A stretch of DNA of 64,000 nucleotides from Yoonia sp. BS5-3 (GCF_038069655.2 NZ_CP150951.2:1321001-1385000), one strand, 5' to 3'. Shown: positions 1 to 9,141, counted from the stretch's first letter. Translations and numbers: made by a program. The notes: generated by a model from the sequence alone, not told the origin.

Positions 1-1
1 C

Positions 2-1078
2 AACGAAGACCCGCCCTTGGGCCGTCCGTTGACGCCGATCCATCAGGATATCGGCACAATTGGCGAGGCCCGCGCGGCAAGAAAGCTCGTTGATAGTGAA
101 AACATCGATATCCTACTGAACGCGGCCCATAACTATCAGTCTTATCGGGATTACATCCTTGATAAGGTGGATGAGGCTGGCGGGCCATTGCTACCATCTG
201 TGCATGGCGGCGCGATTGAGGCCGAATTTGGCGGCGTCGAATCAGAGCCGCTATTCCGCGGATCGCCAATGGATTCGGCGCAAGGTGCTGCTGCGATCTT
301 GCACGCAGCGAATGCAGGCAAGCAGAGCATCGTGCTGGTTGCGACCGAAGTTGCTGGATCACAATTGCAGAAGAATGCGGGCGTCATTGCTGCTGAAAAG
401 CTTGGAATGGATGTTCTGGCAACGATCGACATCCAGCCCAACCAACCGAACTATCGCAGTGTCGTTAGCCGTATCGCAGGGCTTGACCCTGATGCGGTTG
501 TCGTCTTCTCGGCCCCGGCGGATGGGGGTGCTTTTGTCAAAAACGCGGCCGAGGCAGGCAATAGCTGGTTCATCGTTGGCACGCAGGAATGGCAGGAGCC
601 GGGCTTTATTCAAACCTTGACGGCAGATGCGGCCGCTAAGCATGAAGAGGTCGTTCTGGCGGCCTATTCAAACTCTGGCAGCCCGGCATGGGATTACTAT
701 GAACCGACGCTAAATGCGTCATCCCATGCACCGCAGATCGGTGACGCGGGCAACTCCTACGCCATGCAATACTATGATCTGCTTGTCTCGACGGCACTGG
801 CTATCGAAAAGGCCGGCACCACGGATTCTGCCGCTTGGACCGAAGCCATGTACGAAGTAACCGGGGGAGACGGCAAAATCGTCTACACCTACGCCGAAGG
901 GATCGAGGCAATCAGGGCCGGTGAGGCGATCAATTACGACGGCGTGACCGGATCGATGGAATATACTGGCACCGGTGTTCCGGCTGGCATCTTCGGTATT
1001 TTCCGCTGGCAAGGCGAAGAAAGCCTTGAGCAGGTCGCCTTGGTTGACGGCGACGCTGTTCTGGAACTTGATCAATAG
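2..1078 (+). CDS. ABC transporter substrate-binding protein (Peripla_BP_6 type), N-terminus outside window
   Basis: The frame is open to the left edge, so the signal peptide and first lobe are missing; about 359 codons are present. The visible part resembles periplasmic receptors of the branched-chain amino acid/amide ABC family: alternating beta-alpha units, a hinge-like stretch (SIVLVATEVAGSQLQKNAG), and a second lobe with DAVVVFSAPADGG and FIVGTQEW. It would capture a small amino-acid-, amide- or carboxylate-like solute in the periplasm. A strong intrinsic terminator follows, so it is probably transcribed apart from the next binding protein. The matching permeases and ATPases lie about 5 kb downstream at 6301-9141 and may serve both receptors. 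The ligand cannot be told from sequence. Family confident; the true start is not visible. Confidence 0.85.
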   Translation, partial: NEDPPLGRPLTPIHQDIGTIGEARAARKLVDSENIDILLNAAHNYQSYRDYILDKVDEAGGPLLPSVHGGAIEAEFGGVESEPLFRGSPMDSAQGAAAILHAANAGKQSIVLVATEVAGSQLQKNAGVIAAEKLGMDVLATIDIQPNQPNYRSVVSRIAGLDPDAVVVFSAPADGGAFVKNAAEAGNSWFIVGTQEWQEPGFIQTLTADAAAKHEEVVLAAYSNSGSPAWDYYEPTLNASSHAPQIGDAGNSYAMQYYDLLVSTALAIEKAGTTDSAAWTEAMYEVTGGDGKIVYTYAEGIEAIRAGEAINYDGVTGSMEYTGTGVPAGIFGIFRWQGEESLEQVALVDGDAVLELDQ

Positions 1079-1102
1079 ACACATCGACGTCGCTTTTGAT
1101 AC

Positions 1103-1132
1103 GGCCCCAGTTTTTTCTGGGGCCTTATTTTT
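1103..1132 (+). terminator. Rho-independent terminator after the first binding-protein gene
   Basis: A perfect 8-bp stem (GGCCCCAG at 1103-1110 with CTGGGGCC at 1117-1124) encloses a six-T loop and is followed by TTATTTTT. It lies 24 bases after the stop codon. Confidence 0.93.
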
Positions 1133-1275
1133 GGCAAAAACTACGGATCAGAGCCGCAAAAAACAGACCTATAGCAATGTCGTCGCACCCCTCGTGATCC
1201 GCGAATCGTATCGGGCAGGTTTTGATCAGAATTGGACGGCCCGGAACAATCTCGGGCTGCACTAGGGAGGAACCA

Positions 1276-2544
1276 ATGAAAAATTCTTTGAAACTGGGTG
1301 CGTCCGCGATCGCCATGACAGTGCTTGCCGGGGCCGCTTGGGCAGATGGGCATACAGGACCATTGAAGGTTGGCGTTCTGGCAACGCTTGAAGGCACCTA
1401 CACAGCGCTTGGCGAAGACGGCGTGCGCGGCATCCGGACCGCTTTGGAAGCGGCTGACAACATGGCAGGCGGTAGAGAGATTGAGATCATCATCCAATCT
1501 ACCGACACCAGCCCGGACAGCGCGGTCCGCGGTGCCCGGAAATTGGTTGAGCAGGACGGCGTTGAGATCGTGATTGGGCCATTGTCAGGCTCTGAAGGGA
1601 TCGCGATCCGTGACTTTTCAAAGACCCAGCCAGATGTAACCTTTATCAACGGCTCCTCTGGTGCGCTTGAAACGACCTATGTTGATCCTTCTGAAAATTT
1701 CTTCCGGTTCAACACGGATGGCGGACAGTGGTCCGTGGGTCTTGGCCGATATGTCTTTGAAGAAAAAGGCTGGGAAGTCGTCGCGACCGTTGGTGAGGAT
1801 TACTCCTTTGTTTATACGCAGGTAATGGGCTTCACTAAAGATTTCTGTGAAGCAGGCGGCGAGATTACTGAACGTTTATGGGTTCCTCTTGGGACAAAGG
1901 ACTTCGGATCAATCATTGCCGCGTTGCCTGATGATGTAGACGCGATCTATCTGGGCCTTGGCGGTGGTGACGCTGTCAACTTCCTAAACCAATACCAGCA
2001 GGCGGGCGGCGACGCGAACCTGATTGGCGGGACGATCATGGTCGATGGGACCGTCCTGAATTCGCGTGGTGACGCAAAGAACGCACTGATCGGCACACCG
2101 TCGTCGGGTCCACAGGCAGACACCTGGGATAACGAAAACTGGCAAAACTATGTGAAGCTGTATCAGGATACATTTGCCCCCGAAGATCGTTTCCCCAGCC
2201 CCTCTTTGTTGGCGACCACCTACTACAACGCAACCAGCGCTATGCTGCAATGCGTGAATGATGTTGGGGGTAATCTGGGCGCCGGGCAGGCTGATTTCCG
2301 CAATTGCCTGACTAACCTGGAACTGGAATCGCCCACGGGCACGATCCGTCTCGATGAGAACCGGCAGGCGATTGCGGCCAACTTCATCTCAGAGGTCGTT
2401 GAGCTTGAAGATGGCACGCTTGCCAATGAAATGGTGGGTATGGTTGATGAGGTGACGCAGACATTGGGTCTGAGCAGCGCCGCATTTGATCAGTTGGGCC
2501 TGCCATCACGCGATACGCCTGAATGTCTGGCGTCTTACGAATAA
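1276..2544 (+). CDS. ABC transporter substrate-binding protein (amino acid/amide family)
   Basis: A 422-residue periplasmic receptor of the Peripla_BP_6 family. The start at 1276 is chosen because GGGAGG lies just upstream and a clean signal peptide follows (MKNSLKLGASAIAM..., cleavage near AWADG). The mature protein begins LKVGVLATLEGTYTALGEDG, the usual first strand and ligand loop; IVIGPLSGSEGIAIRDF and VVATVGEDYSFVYTQVM are typical lobe elements. It should bind a small polar solute for the LivHMGF-type transporter encoded from 6301. It has its own leader after the terminator at 1103-1132 and is followed by a 9-bp hairpin, a common arrangement for strongly expressed binding proteins. The ligand is unknown. 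Confidence 0.9.
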   Translation: MKNSLKLGASAIAMTVLAGAAWADGHTGPLKVGVLATLEGTYTALGEDGVRGIRTALEAADNMAGGREIEIIIQSTDTSPDSAVRGARKLVEQDGVEIVIGPLSGSEGIAIRDFSKTQPDVTFINGSSGALETTYVDPSENFFRFNTDGGQWSVGLGRYVFEEKGWEVVATVGEDYSFVYTQVMGFTKDFCEAGGEITERLWVPLGTKDFGSIIAALPDDVDAIYLGLGGGDAVNFLNQYQQAGGDANLIGGTIMVDGTVLNSRGDAKNALIGTPSSGPQADTWDNENWQNYVKLYQDTFAPEDRFPSPSLLATTYYNATSAMLQCVNDVGGNLGAGQADFRNCLTNLELESPTGTIRLDENRQAIAANFISEVVELEDGTLANEMVGMVDEVTQTLGLSSAAFDQLGLPSRDTPECLASYE

Positions 2545-2560
2545 GATCTGACTAAAGACA

Positions 2561-2586
2561 CTGGCGGCACCAATTGATGCCGCCAG
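2561..2586 (+). other. Intergenic hairpin after binding-protein gene
   Basis: CTGGCGGCA (2561-2569) pairs with TGCCGCCAG (2578-2586) around an 8-base loop. No T-run follows, so I read it as a 3'-end-protecting or processing hairpin, or a weak attenuator, rather than a full terminator. Confidence 0.6.
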
Positions 2587-2638
2587 CAATCCGGACGAAT
2601 TTCCGTCCCTATCCCGCACCCCGGAAGCGTTGTTCGAG

Positions 2639-3730
2639 ATGACCCTGATCACCTTTCAATCGCGCATACATTTTGCCACCGACGTGCTGGAAGAGGCGCT
2701 TCGTGCAGAACTTGAAGAAAGCGAACACCGCCGGGTTCTTGTGATCCATGATCAAAAGCAACCTGACGCACAATTGTTAGAGCGAGTTTATATCTCGCTG
2801 CCTGACAACGTATCGCGCGAAGTGGTCGCCATTGCGCCGGACCATTCCAAAGTTGTTACAGGCGAGCTGGGCTTGGTGCATGAAACGAATGAGCGGGTTG
2901 ATGTCATCATTGCCCTTGGCTCGGCGCGTGCCATTGGTCATGCGCGCAAATGCCGCCAACTATTCGCGCAATCACGCATGGCAAGCCTTCCCCAAGAGGA
3001 AAGGCGTACGCAAAGAACGCAGGCATATCTACCTGATTTCTTCGCGATCCCCGGTGTCGATGGTATGCCCGACCCTTGTCTATCGGGCGGCGCGACTGCC
3101 AGTTTTAAGACCAGCCCACCCAATGTGATTATCTGCGATCCATCTGTGATCGCTAAATCAACCGAAACTGATATTGCAAACGCCTTTGCCAAAACGCTTG
3201 GCCGTTGTCTGGGTACGTTTGCGGGTTCAAATTTCAACCCGCTTGCTGATGGTATGGCCGCAGAAGGCCTGCGCCGTCTGGCGATGATTTTGCCGCAGGT
3301 CTATGAAAACCAAACGGCGCATCCGTTGATGCGCGATTTGATGGCTGCGTCCCTGATTGGATCAATATCGCAACAAAAGGGTCCTGGATTGGTCGAAGCG
3401 ATCGCAAATGCGCTGACCCTTTTGACGCAAAATGATGTCGATACCGGCTCGCTACAACGCATTTTGATGCCACGCCTGCTGCATGATTTGCAGCTGATCT
3501 CGCGCCATGATGAGGCGCTGATCTTACGTCTTCTTGATGCCGAAGACGACGCTTCCCTCAGCCGGAGCATCGAGGAAATATTGGATCCGCTGCCATTGAA
3601 TAGATCGCTGCGCGATATGGGGCTTGCCCTGTCCGATGTTCAAAAGGCGATCACAGCGGCCCAAGATCGCATTCACATGCCTGGGCCCGTAGCCAAACAA
3701 ATACAGACCATCGTCGAAGACGTCTTTTGA
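2639..3730 (+). CDS. Iron-type alcohol dehydrogenase-like protein lacking metal ligands
   Basis: A protein of 363 residues (ATG at 2639; a TTG three codons earlier is possible) with the layout of group III iron alcohol dehydrogenases/maleylacetate reductases: an N-terminal nucleotide-binding half with IALGSARAIGHARK in place of GGGSxxDxAK, and an alpha-helical C-terminal half. The four residues that hold Fe or Zn in the family appear changed. The usual GxDAxxHAxE segment reads IANAFAKTLG (N181, K185) and VHALxH reads VEAIAN (E253, N257); no HG motif follows. It may be metal-free or non-catalytic. It lies 9 bases before an aldehyde dehydrogenase gene and is probably co-transcribed with it. The family is moderately sure; activity is doubtful. 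Confidence 0.68.
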   Translation: MTLITFQSRIHFATDVLEEALRAELEESEHRRVLVIHDQKQPDAQLLERVYISLPDNVSREVVAIAPDHSKVVTGELGLVHETNERVDVIIALGSARAIGHARKCRQLFAQSRMASLPQEERRTQRTQAYLPDFFAIPGVDGMPDPCLSGGATASFKTSPPNVIICDPSVIAKSTETDIANAFAKTLGRCLGTFAGSNFNPLADGMAAEGLRRLAMILPQVYENQTAHPLMRDLMAASLIGSISQQKGPGLVEAIANALTLLTQNDVDTGSLQRILMPRLLHDLQLISRHDEALILRLLDAEDDASLSRSIEEILDPLPLNRSLRDMGLALSDVQKAITAAQDRIHMPGPVAKQIQTIVEDVF

Positions 3731-3739
3731 AGGATCAAC

Positions 3740-5170
3740 ATGAAGCCGCTTTTCATTAACGGACAATGGCTTGAGACCGGCCATGCAACACCGAACATCA
3801 ACCCGTCTAACACGGATGATGTGATCGACCTTTACGCCGAAGGCGGACGTGCCGAGGCCGAAGCGGCAGTTCAGGCCGCAACGGATGCTTTTACCGATTG
3901 GGCGTTTTCCCCGGTACAGCAGCGCCATGACGTTCTGAAATTTATCGGTGATGAATTGATGGCGCGAAGGCAGGAAATCGGCGAACTTCTGGCCCGGGAA
4001 GAGGGCAAGATATTGGCCGAAGCCATTGGCGAAGCTGAACGCGCAGCGCGTATCTTTGATTTTTTCGCGGGCGAGGCGCTACGGCTCAGTGGGGAGGTGT
4101 TGCCATCGACACGCCCCGGTGTGGGTGTTGAAATTACGCGCGAGCCGGTCGGTCCCATTGGGATCATCACCCCTTGGAATTTCCCAATTGCCATCCCCGC
4201 GTGGAAGATCGCGCCAGCCATTTGCTACGGAAACACGGTCGTCTTGAAACCGGCCGAGCTGGTACCGGGCTGTGCCTGGGCGTTGACCGAAATCATCAGC
4301 CGGTCGGGCCTGCCAAACGGCGCCTTTAACCTGGTTATGGGGCCGGGCCGGGTTGTCGGTGCGACCTTGCTGGAGACGCCGCAGATCAGGGGGTTATCAT
4401 TTACCGGCTCAGTGGGAACGGGCCGGATCGTTGCAGAGGCATGTCTGCGACATAACCGTAAGATGCAGCTTGAAATGGGCGGCAAGAACCCGTTGGTGGT
4501 CCTCAATGATGCTGATTTAGAGGTGGCGACGGATGCGGCGCTGAATGGTGCCTTCTTTTCCACCGGTCAACGATGCACGGCGTCGTCTCGTTTGATTATC
4601 GAAGACGGGGTGCATAGCCGCTTTGTTGAGATGCTGACTGAAAAAACCCGCAATTTGCGCGTGGGTCCCGCATTGGACCCGGCAGCACAGATGGGTCCGG
4701 TCGTGGATCAGGTCCAGCTTGATCAGGATATGCGGTTTATCGAAGAGGCCCGAAAGGATGGGGCAAATCTGCGGGTGGGCGGCGCGTTGAAGCAATGTGA
4801 AACGCCGGGCTTCTTTCTTGAGCCGACGCTGTTTACGGATACTGCCCCGGATATGGCCATCAATTGCGAAGAGGTCTTTGGACCGGTTGCGACAACGGTT
4901 CGGGCGCGTGACTATGAACATGCGTTGGCATTGGCGAATGACACAGAATTTGGCCTAACTGCCGGTATTTGTACAACTTCCTTACGATATGCCACCGATT
5001 TCAAGCGGCGTGCGCAGGCTGGAATGGTCATGGTGAATTTGCCGACGGCCGGTGTGGATTACCATGTTCCATTTGGGGGTACGAAAGGCTCTAGCTTTGG
5101 TCCGCGTGAGCAAGGGCGTTACGCGGCTGAGTTCTTTACGACAGTAAAAACAGCCTATTCGGCCGCTTGA
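3740..5170 (+). CDS. NAD(P)+-dependent aldehyde dehydrogenase
   Basis: A 476-residue cytoplasmic aldehyde dehydrogenase superfamily enzyme, oxidising an aldehyde to its acid. The landmarks are complete: TPWNFP with oxyanion-hole N147, K170 in the cofactor site, FTGSVGTG (221-228), general base E245 in LEMGGKNP, and nucleophile C279 in GQRCTASS. The arrangement resembles succinate-, 2-oxoglutarate- and glycolaldehyde-type dehydrogenases that end sugar-acid or lactone pathways. It begins 9 bases after the ADH-like gene. Together with the downstream lactonases and dehydrogenases it likely handles the terminal semialdehyde of the cluster's pathway; that link is inferred from position. Substrate unassigned. 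Confidence 0.92.
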   Translation: MKPLFINGQWLETGHATPNINPSNTDDVIDLYAEGGRAEAEAAVQAATDAFTDWAFSPVQQRHDVLKFIGDELMARRQEIGELLAREEGKILAEAIGEAERAARIFDFFAGEALRLSGEVLPSTRPGVGVEITREPVGPIGIITPWNFPIAIPAWKIAPAICYGNTVVLKPAELVPGCAWALTEIISRSGLPNGAFNLVMGPGRVVGATLLETPQIRGLSFTGSVGTGRIVAEACLRHNRKMQLEMGGKNPLVVLNDADLEVATDAALNGAFFSTGQRCTASSRLIIEDGVHSRFVEMLTEKTRNLRVGPALDPAAQMGPVVDQVQLDQDMRFIEEARKDGANLRVGGALKQCETPGFFLEPTLFTDTAPDMAINCEEVFGPVATTVRARDYEHALALANDTEFGLTAGICTTSLRYATDFKRRAQAGMVMVNLPTAGVDYHVPFGGTKGSSFGPREQGRYAAEFFTTVKTAYSAA

Positions 5171-5302
5171 AAACCGTAGAGTCGGATCATCTGCATTCGT
5201 ACCAAATAGTCTGTTTTGATGCCCGGACGGTTGATTCGAATCGAAATTCGGTACGATATGACTGGGCCTTCTTGGGAGGGAAGGCATTTCAGGGAGGACA
5301 CC

Positions 5303-6124
5303 ATGAGTACGGCGCTTGCTGTGTCGCATGGCTATTTTGGTCGTGCCGCCATTTACGATTTAAACAGACCCATTACAACGCATGCCCATCGTGAAGGGCA
5401 CTTGATTTTTATGGTTGGTGGCAATCACGCAACCGTCACCATCGGCTCTCGCAGTTTCGAATGCGATGAAACTTTTGCCGCAGCTATCAGCCCTTGGGCG
5501 CAGCATTCGTTTGAGCCAGCATCGGAAGGAAGCACCCAATGCCTCGTCCTGTATATTCGGCCGATGTGGTTTTTGGAAAATACCGGATCGTCTGATTACG
5601 CGCTCAGTTTTGGGCGGGCGCGGCTGCAAATGACCGACACATTGAAAGACATGCTCAATCGTCTCGTCAGGCTGATGATGTCGGATAGTCTTGACCTGAA
5701 TGTCGAGGATTTACTGATTGATCTGACCAGCCAATGCTATGAGGCATCCTGGGTTGAACGAACACGGCCATGCAATCTTCAGGCGCATCGCAGCTTCAGC
5801 GACTTTAGGGTACGCCGGTCGCAGCAGTTGATGAAAAATTACCTTTGCGATCACAATGGTCTTGATGCTTTGGCAAGTGAAGTTGGCCTGTCGCGCCCCC
5901 ATTTTTTCAAACTGTTCAAACGTCAAACAGGCGTGACGCCGAATGTCTATTTCAACACGTTACGGTCCGAGCGTGCGATCGACGATCTGCTGTCGACGAA
6001 TAAATCTGTCACCGATATCGCCCATGATCTGGGTTTCGCGAGCCAGGCGTCTTTTACGCGATTCTTTTCTTTGAACGTTGGCATCTCGCCGACCGACTAT
6101 CGCCGGGTCGCGCGCATCAGCTAG
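5303..6124 (+). CDS. AraC family transcriptional regulator
   Basis: A 273-residue regulator. The start at 5303 is set by AGGGAGG seven bases upstream; earlier in-frame starts lack such a site. The N-terminal third has a cupin-like ligand pocket (THAHREGHLIFMVGG), and the last ~95 residues hold the double helix-turn-helix of the AraC/XylS family: LDALASEVGLSRPHFFKLFK, then VTDIAHDLGFASQASFTRFF and a conserved P near the end. It sits between the ALDH gene and the long transporter/catabolic gene train, on the same strand. It is the only regulator in the first 28 kb, so it is the natural candidate for a substrate-sensing activator of the cluster. That role is inference. Confidence 0.93.
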   Translation: MSTALAVSHGYFGRAAIYDLNRPITTHAHREGHLIFMVGGNHATVTIGSRSFECDETFAAAISPWAQHSFEPASEGSTQCLVLYIRPMWFLENTGSSDYALSFGRARLQMTDTLKDMLNRLVRLMMSDSLDLNVEDLLIDLTSQCYEASWVERTRPCNLQAHRSFSDFRVRRSQQLMKNYLCDHNGLDALASEVGLSRPHFFKLFKRQTGVTPNVYFNTLRSERAIDDLLSTNKSVTDIAHDLGFASQASFTRFFSLNVGISPTDYRRVARIS

Positions 6125-6247
6125 GGCCGCAATTTAGCGACCCTCAGAAACCAGTGAATACTTCTGGATACGTTCAAGCTGGCTTCTCTCACTTAATCTG
6201 ACCTTGTCCGGGTCGCCAATGCGCGTCCGGCAAGGGAGGAAAAATTC

Positions 6248-6304
6248 ATGAAAGGTGCAGGAGCTTTCCTGACCCGCGATCTCTTCTTGGGGCCAAGAAG
6301 GTGA
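6248..6304 (+). CDS. Possible 18-codon leader peptide coupled to the permease gene
   Basis: GGGAGG at 6235-6240 lies just upstream of an ATG at 6248 that opens an 18-codon frame (MKGAGAFLTRDLFLGPRR) ending in TGA at 6302-6304. The next gene's GTG (6301) overlaps this stop as GTGA. The strong ribosome site therefore serves the short frame, and the permease may be translated by coupling. Alternatively the short frame is the original N-terminus of the permease, displaced by a one-base indel or sequencing error. Confidence 0.4.
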   Translation: MKGAGAFLTRDLFLGPRR

Positions 6305-7320
6305 GAGTATTTGCGGCGCGGCATCCGATTTGGGCGGGGATCATTGTGATCGCCGTGCTGATCCTGCTGTACATGATTTTTGCGATCTGGCCGGAATGGC
6401 TGACCGACGGTATCGGATCAAAGAAGATCTTCCTGAACGCGCTCTTCAATGGGGTTACGCTTGGTGGTCTCTATTTCCTGGTGGCGTCGGGTTTTACCCT
6501 GATTTTTGGGCTTATGCGCAACGTGAATATGGCCCATGGCTCTTTGTACTTGCTTGGCGGCTATCTTGGATTCTTTATCGCTGATCAGACAGGTCTATGG
6601 TTGCTTGCCTTCCCGATCACATTCCTGATCGTTGGTCTTGTTGGCGTTCTCATGCAGATCTTTGTCTTCCGCAGAATGGAAGGGCAAGACTTGCGTCAAA
6701 CACTTGTCACTATTGGGATTTCCATTGTGGCAGCGGACCTGATGCTGTGGGTCTTTGGTGGTGATTTTTATAACATTACACCTCCTTCCTGGCTGTCCGG
6801 TCCGATTGAAACAAACCTGATCACCAGTCAGCGTGTCCGTAGTTCGGGTGAGGTGGTGACCAGCTATCTAAAATACCCCGCTGTGCGCATCGTCATCTTT
6901 GGCGCCTCGGTGGCCATTGGAGTCGCGATGTGGCTGGTGCTGAACCGTACACGCGTTGGGATGCTGGTACGGGCCGGTGTAGATGACCGCGATATGCTAA
7001 GCGCCACAGGCGCGCGCATTCAGGTTGTTTTTCTGGGCGTCTTCTTCTTCGGAGCCGGTCTGGCGGGTCTGGCTGGCGTTGTCGGCGCCACTTTCCAATC
7101 TGCAGCCCCGGGTGAGGATGTGCGGTTCCTACTGGCATCGCTGGTTGTGGTCATCGTGGGCGGTATGGGCTCGATCCCGGGCGCGGCGCTGGGCGCATTG
7201 CTAATCGGTTTAGCCGAGCAATTTGGCTCGGTCTATTTCCCAACCTACGCGGTCGTTTTGACCTTTCTAATCATGGTGGCGGTGCTGGCATTCCGTCCCC
7301 AAGGCTTGATGGGAAGGTAG
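6301..7320 (+). CDS. Branched-chain amino acid-type ABC transporter permease (LivH family)
   Basis: A 339-residue inner-membrane permease with about eight to nine hydrophobic segments. Conserved LivH features are visible: LFNGVTLGGLYFLVASGFTL near residue 50, a NMAHGSLYLLGGY segment, and the cytoplasmic coupling helix around GVDDRDMLSATGARIQ. With the next gene it forms the transmembrane heterodimer, energised by the two ATPases that follow. It starts at GTG 6301, overlapping the stop of a short leader frame; the preferred start is uncertain because the only good Shine-Dalgarno is in front of that leader. The transported solute is unknown, and the binding proteins lie at the beginning of the window. 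Confidence 0.9.
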   Translation: MRVFAARHPIWAGIIVIAVLILLYMIFAIWPEWLTDGIGSKKIFLNALFNGVTLGGLYFLVASGFTLIFGLMRNVNMAHGSLYLLGGYLGFFIADQTGLWLLAFPITFLIVGLVGVLMQIFVFRRMEGQDLRQTLVTIGISIVAADLMLWVFGGDFYNITPPSWLSGPIETNLITSQRVRSSGEVVTSYLKYPAVRIVIFGASVAIGVAMWLVLNRTRVGMLVRAGVDDRDMLSATGARIQVVFLGVFFFGAGLAGLAGVVGATFQSAAPGEDVRFLLASLVVVIVGGMGSIPGAALGALLIGLAEQFGSVYFPTYAVVLTFLIMVAVLAFRPQGLMGR

Positions 7321-7324
7321 CGCG

Positions 7325-8380
7325 ATGACGATGGAAACTGACGCAAGAAGCCTCTCAAGCCCAGATCGCAAGATGTGGGTCGAACGGGTGCCAGCCGCCT
7401 ATTGGGTTGTGGGGTTTATCCTGCTGATCTTGCCATCCTTTGCCTCTGATTTTGTGATGTTCCAGATCTTCGGATGGACCTTCATCCTTGGCATGATCGC
7501 CTGTTCGCTGATGTTTCTGGGCGGGTATGGCGGTATGGTTAGTCTGGCCCAGATGACATTTGCTGGCGTTGCAGGTTACATGGTGGCGATCTTTGGTGAC
7601 AGCGCCATTGATACGATCAGCCAAGGTTGGCCGTGGTGGGTGACAGTGCCGCTTGCCCTGCTCATAGCCGTTATTTTTGCGACGGCCATCGGATGGTTGG
7701 CCGTTCGGACCGAGGGCATCTACACCATCATGATCACCGTCGCGATAGCAGCGGCGTTCTTTTACTTTACGCGCCAGAATTACGACATCTTCAACGGGTT
7801 TCAGGGCTTTAACACAGTTGTTCCACCGCCTCTGTTTGGCGTCAACTGGCGTGATCCGATGCCGTTCTACTACATGACCTTGATGTGGGCGGTGATAACG
7901 TATTTTGCGATCGTCTATATCTCACGCGCGCCGTTTGGCCTGGCATTGCAGGGTGTGCGAGACAATCCGCGCCGCATGGCCGCGCTTGGGTATAATGTAA
8001 CGGCACATCGGGTTGCTGCCTATGCGTTCTCGGCCATTCCTGCCGGAATGGGGGGGATATTGCTGACTTGGCAATCGGCCCAGATCAGCCCGGGCACCGT
8101 CGGTATTCAGCCTGCCATTGATATCCTGATCATTGCGGTCGTTGGCGGCATGGGGCATCCGATCGGCGCATTCATCGGTGCGTTTCTCTATGTTCTGCTG
8201 AAGACCTTTGCGATTGATGTTCTGATTGCCTTGGGCCTCAGCGGCGACCGGTTTCAGCTTTTGATCGGTCTTGGCTTTTTGGTGGTTGTCTATTTCTCAG
8301 AAGATGGCCTGATCGGAATTTGGCAGCGCATCAAGGACGCGCGGAACCGCGACCCACTAACAGGGGAGCCGCGGTTATGA
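7325..8380 (+). CDS. Branched-chain amino acid-type ABC transporter permease (LivM family)
   Basis: A 351-residue integral membrane protein, the second permease of the transporter. It has the LivM pattern: early segments with CSLMFLGGYGGMVSLAQMTF, a long cytoplasmic loop GLALQGVRDNPRRMAALGYN that contacts the ATPase, and DILIIAVVGGMGHPIGAFIG near the C-terminus. It starts four bases after the LivH-type gene, and its stop overlaps the start of the ATPase gene (ATGA), so translation of the set is coupled. A second ATG two codons downstream is an alternative start. Substrate unknown. Confidence 0.92.
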   Translation: MTMETDARSLSSPDRKMWVERVPAAYWVVGFILLILPSFASDFVMFQIFGWTFILGMIACSLMFLGGYGGMVSLAQMTFAGVAGYMVAIFGDSAIDTISQGWPWWVTVPLALLIAVIFATAIGWLAVRTEGIYTIMITVAIAAAFFYFTRQNYDIFNGFQGFNTVVPPPLFGVNWRDPMPFYYMTLMWAVITYFAIVYISRAPFGLALQGVRDNPRRMAALGYNVTAHRVAAYAFSAIPAGMGGILLTWQSAQISPGTVGIQPAIDILIIAVVGGMGHPIGAFIGAFLYVLLKTFAIDVLIALGLSGDRFQLLIGLGFLVVVYFSEDGLIGIWQRIKDARNRDPLTGEPRL

Positions 8381-9141
8381 ATGGACCAAATGAAAGCGCC
8401 AATGCGTTAGAGCTGCGCGGGATGTCCAAAAGCTTTGGGGCCTTGGCGGCGCTGTCGGATATCGAACTGTCAGTTGGTCCTGGTGAGCGCCGCGCGGTGC
8501 TGGGATCAAACGGCGCGGGCAAGACGACCCTGTTCAATTGTATCACCGGGGATTTTCCACCCAGCGAGGGATCAATCCGCTTTTTCGGCGAGGACATCAC
8601 CCGCTTTCCCCCGCATGAGCGTATCCGCCGCGGCCTGCGCCGGACCTATCAGATTTCACTGCTGTTCACGGGCCTTAGCGTGATCGACAATGTCTATCTG
8701 TCTTGTCTCGGCGTCAGCCGTGGCCGCTTTTCTTTCCTTCGTCCCCGGCGCAATGATGCGTTGGTGTCTTCTGCCGAAGAACTGACACAACGCGTGAACC
8801 TGTGGGACGAGCGGGACACGATTGTCAGCGATCTGTCCTATGGTCAGCAGCGCCAGCTGGAAATCGCGATGGCCCTGTCGGGCGCGCCCCGTTTCATCCT
8901 GTTTGACGAGCCCGCCGCTGGCCTGTCCCCGACAGAACGGCGCGAGCTGGTCGAGATTCTGACCAATCTGCCTTCCCATATGGGCTACATCATCATCGAA
9001 CACGACATGGACGTGGCCCTGCGCGTTTCGGACTACGTCACGATGATGCATAACGGGCGCATCTTCAAAGAAGGCAAGCCTGCCGAGATCGAAGAAGACC
9101 CCGAAGTTCAGGCCCTCTATCTCGGGGGGGACGGACATTGA
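8377..9141 (+). CDS. ABC transporter ATP-binding protein (LivG family)
   Basis: A 254-residue cytoplasmic ATPase. Walker A is GSNGAGKTT (43-51), the signature is LSYGQ, Walker B is FILFDEPAAGLSP, and the switch His lies in IIIEHDMD, all intact. LSYGQ in place of LSGGQ is usual in LivG proteins. The ATG at 8377 overlaps the stop of the permease gene, and the stop overlaps the TTG start of the next ATPase gene. It pairs with that second, unusual ATPase to drive the LivHM-type permeases. Confident family call; ligand unknown. Confidence 0.93.
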   Translation: MNGPNESANALELRGMSKSFGALAALSDIELSVGPGERRAVLGSNGAGKTTLFNCITGDFPPSEGSIRFFGEDITRFPPHERIRRGLRRTYQISLLFTGLSVIDNVYLSCLGVSRGRFSFLRPRRNDALVSSAEELTQRVNLWDERDTIVSDLSYGQQRQLEIAMALSGAPRFILFDEPAAGLSPTERRELVEILTNLPSHMGYIIIEHDMDVALRVSDYVTMMHNGRIFKEGKPAEIEEDPEVQALYLGGDGH

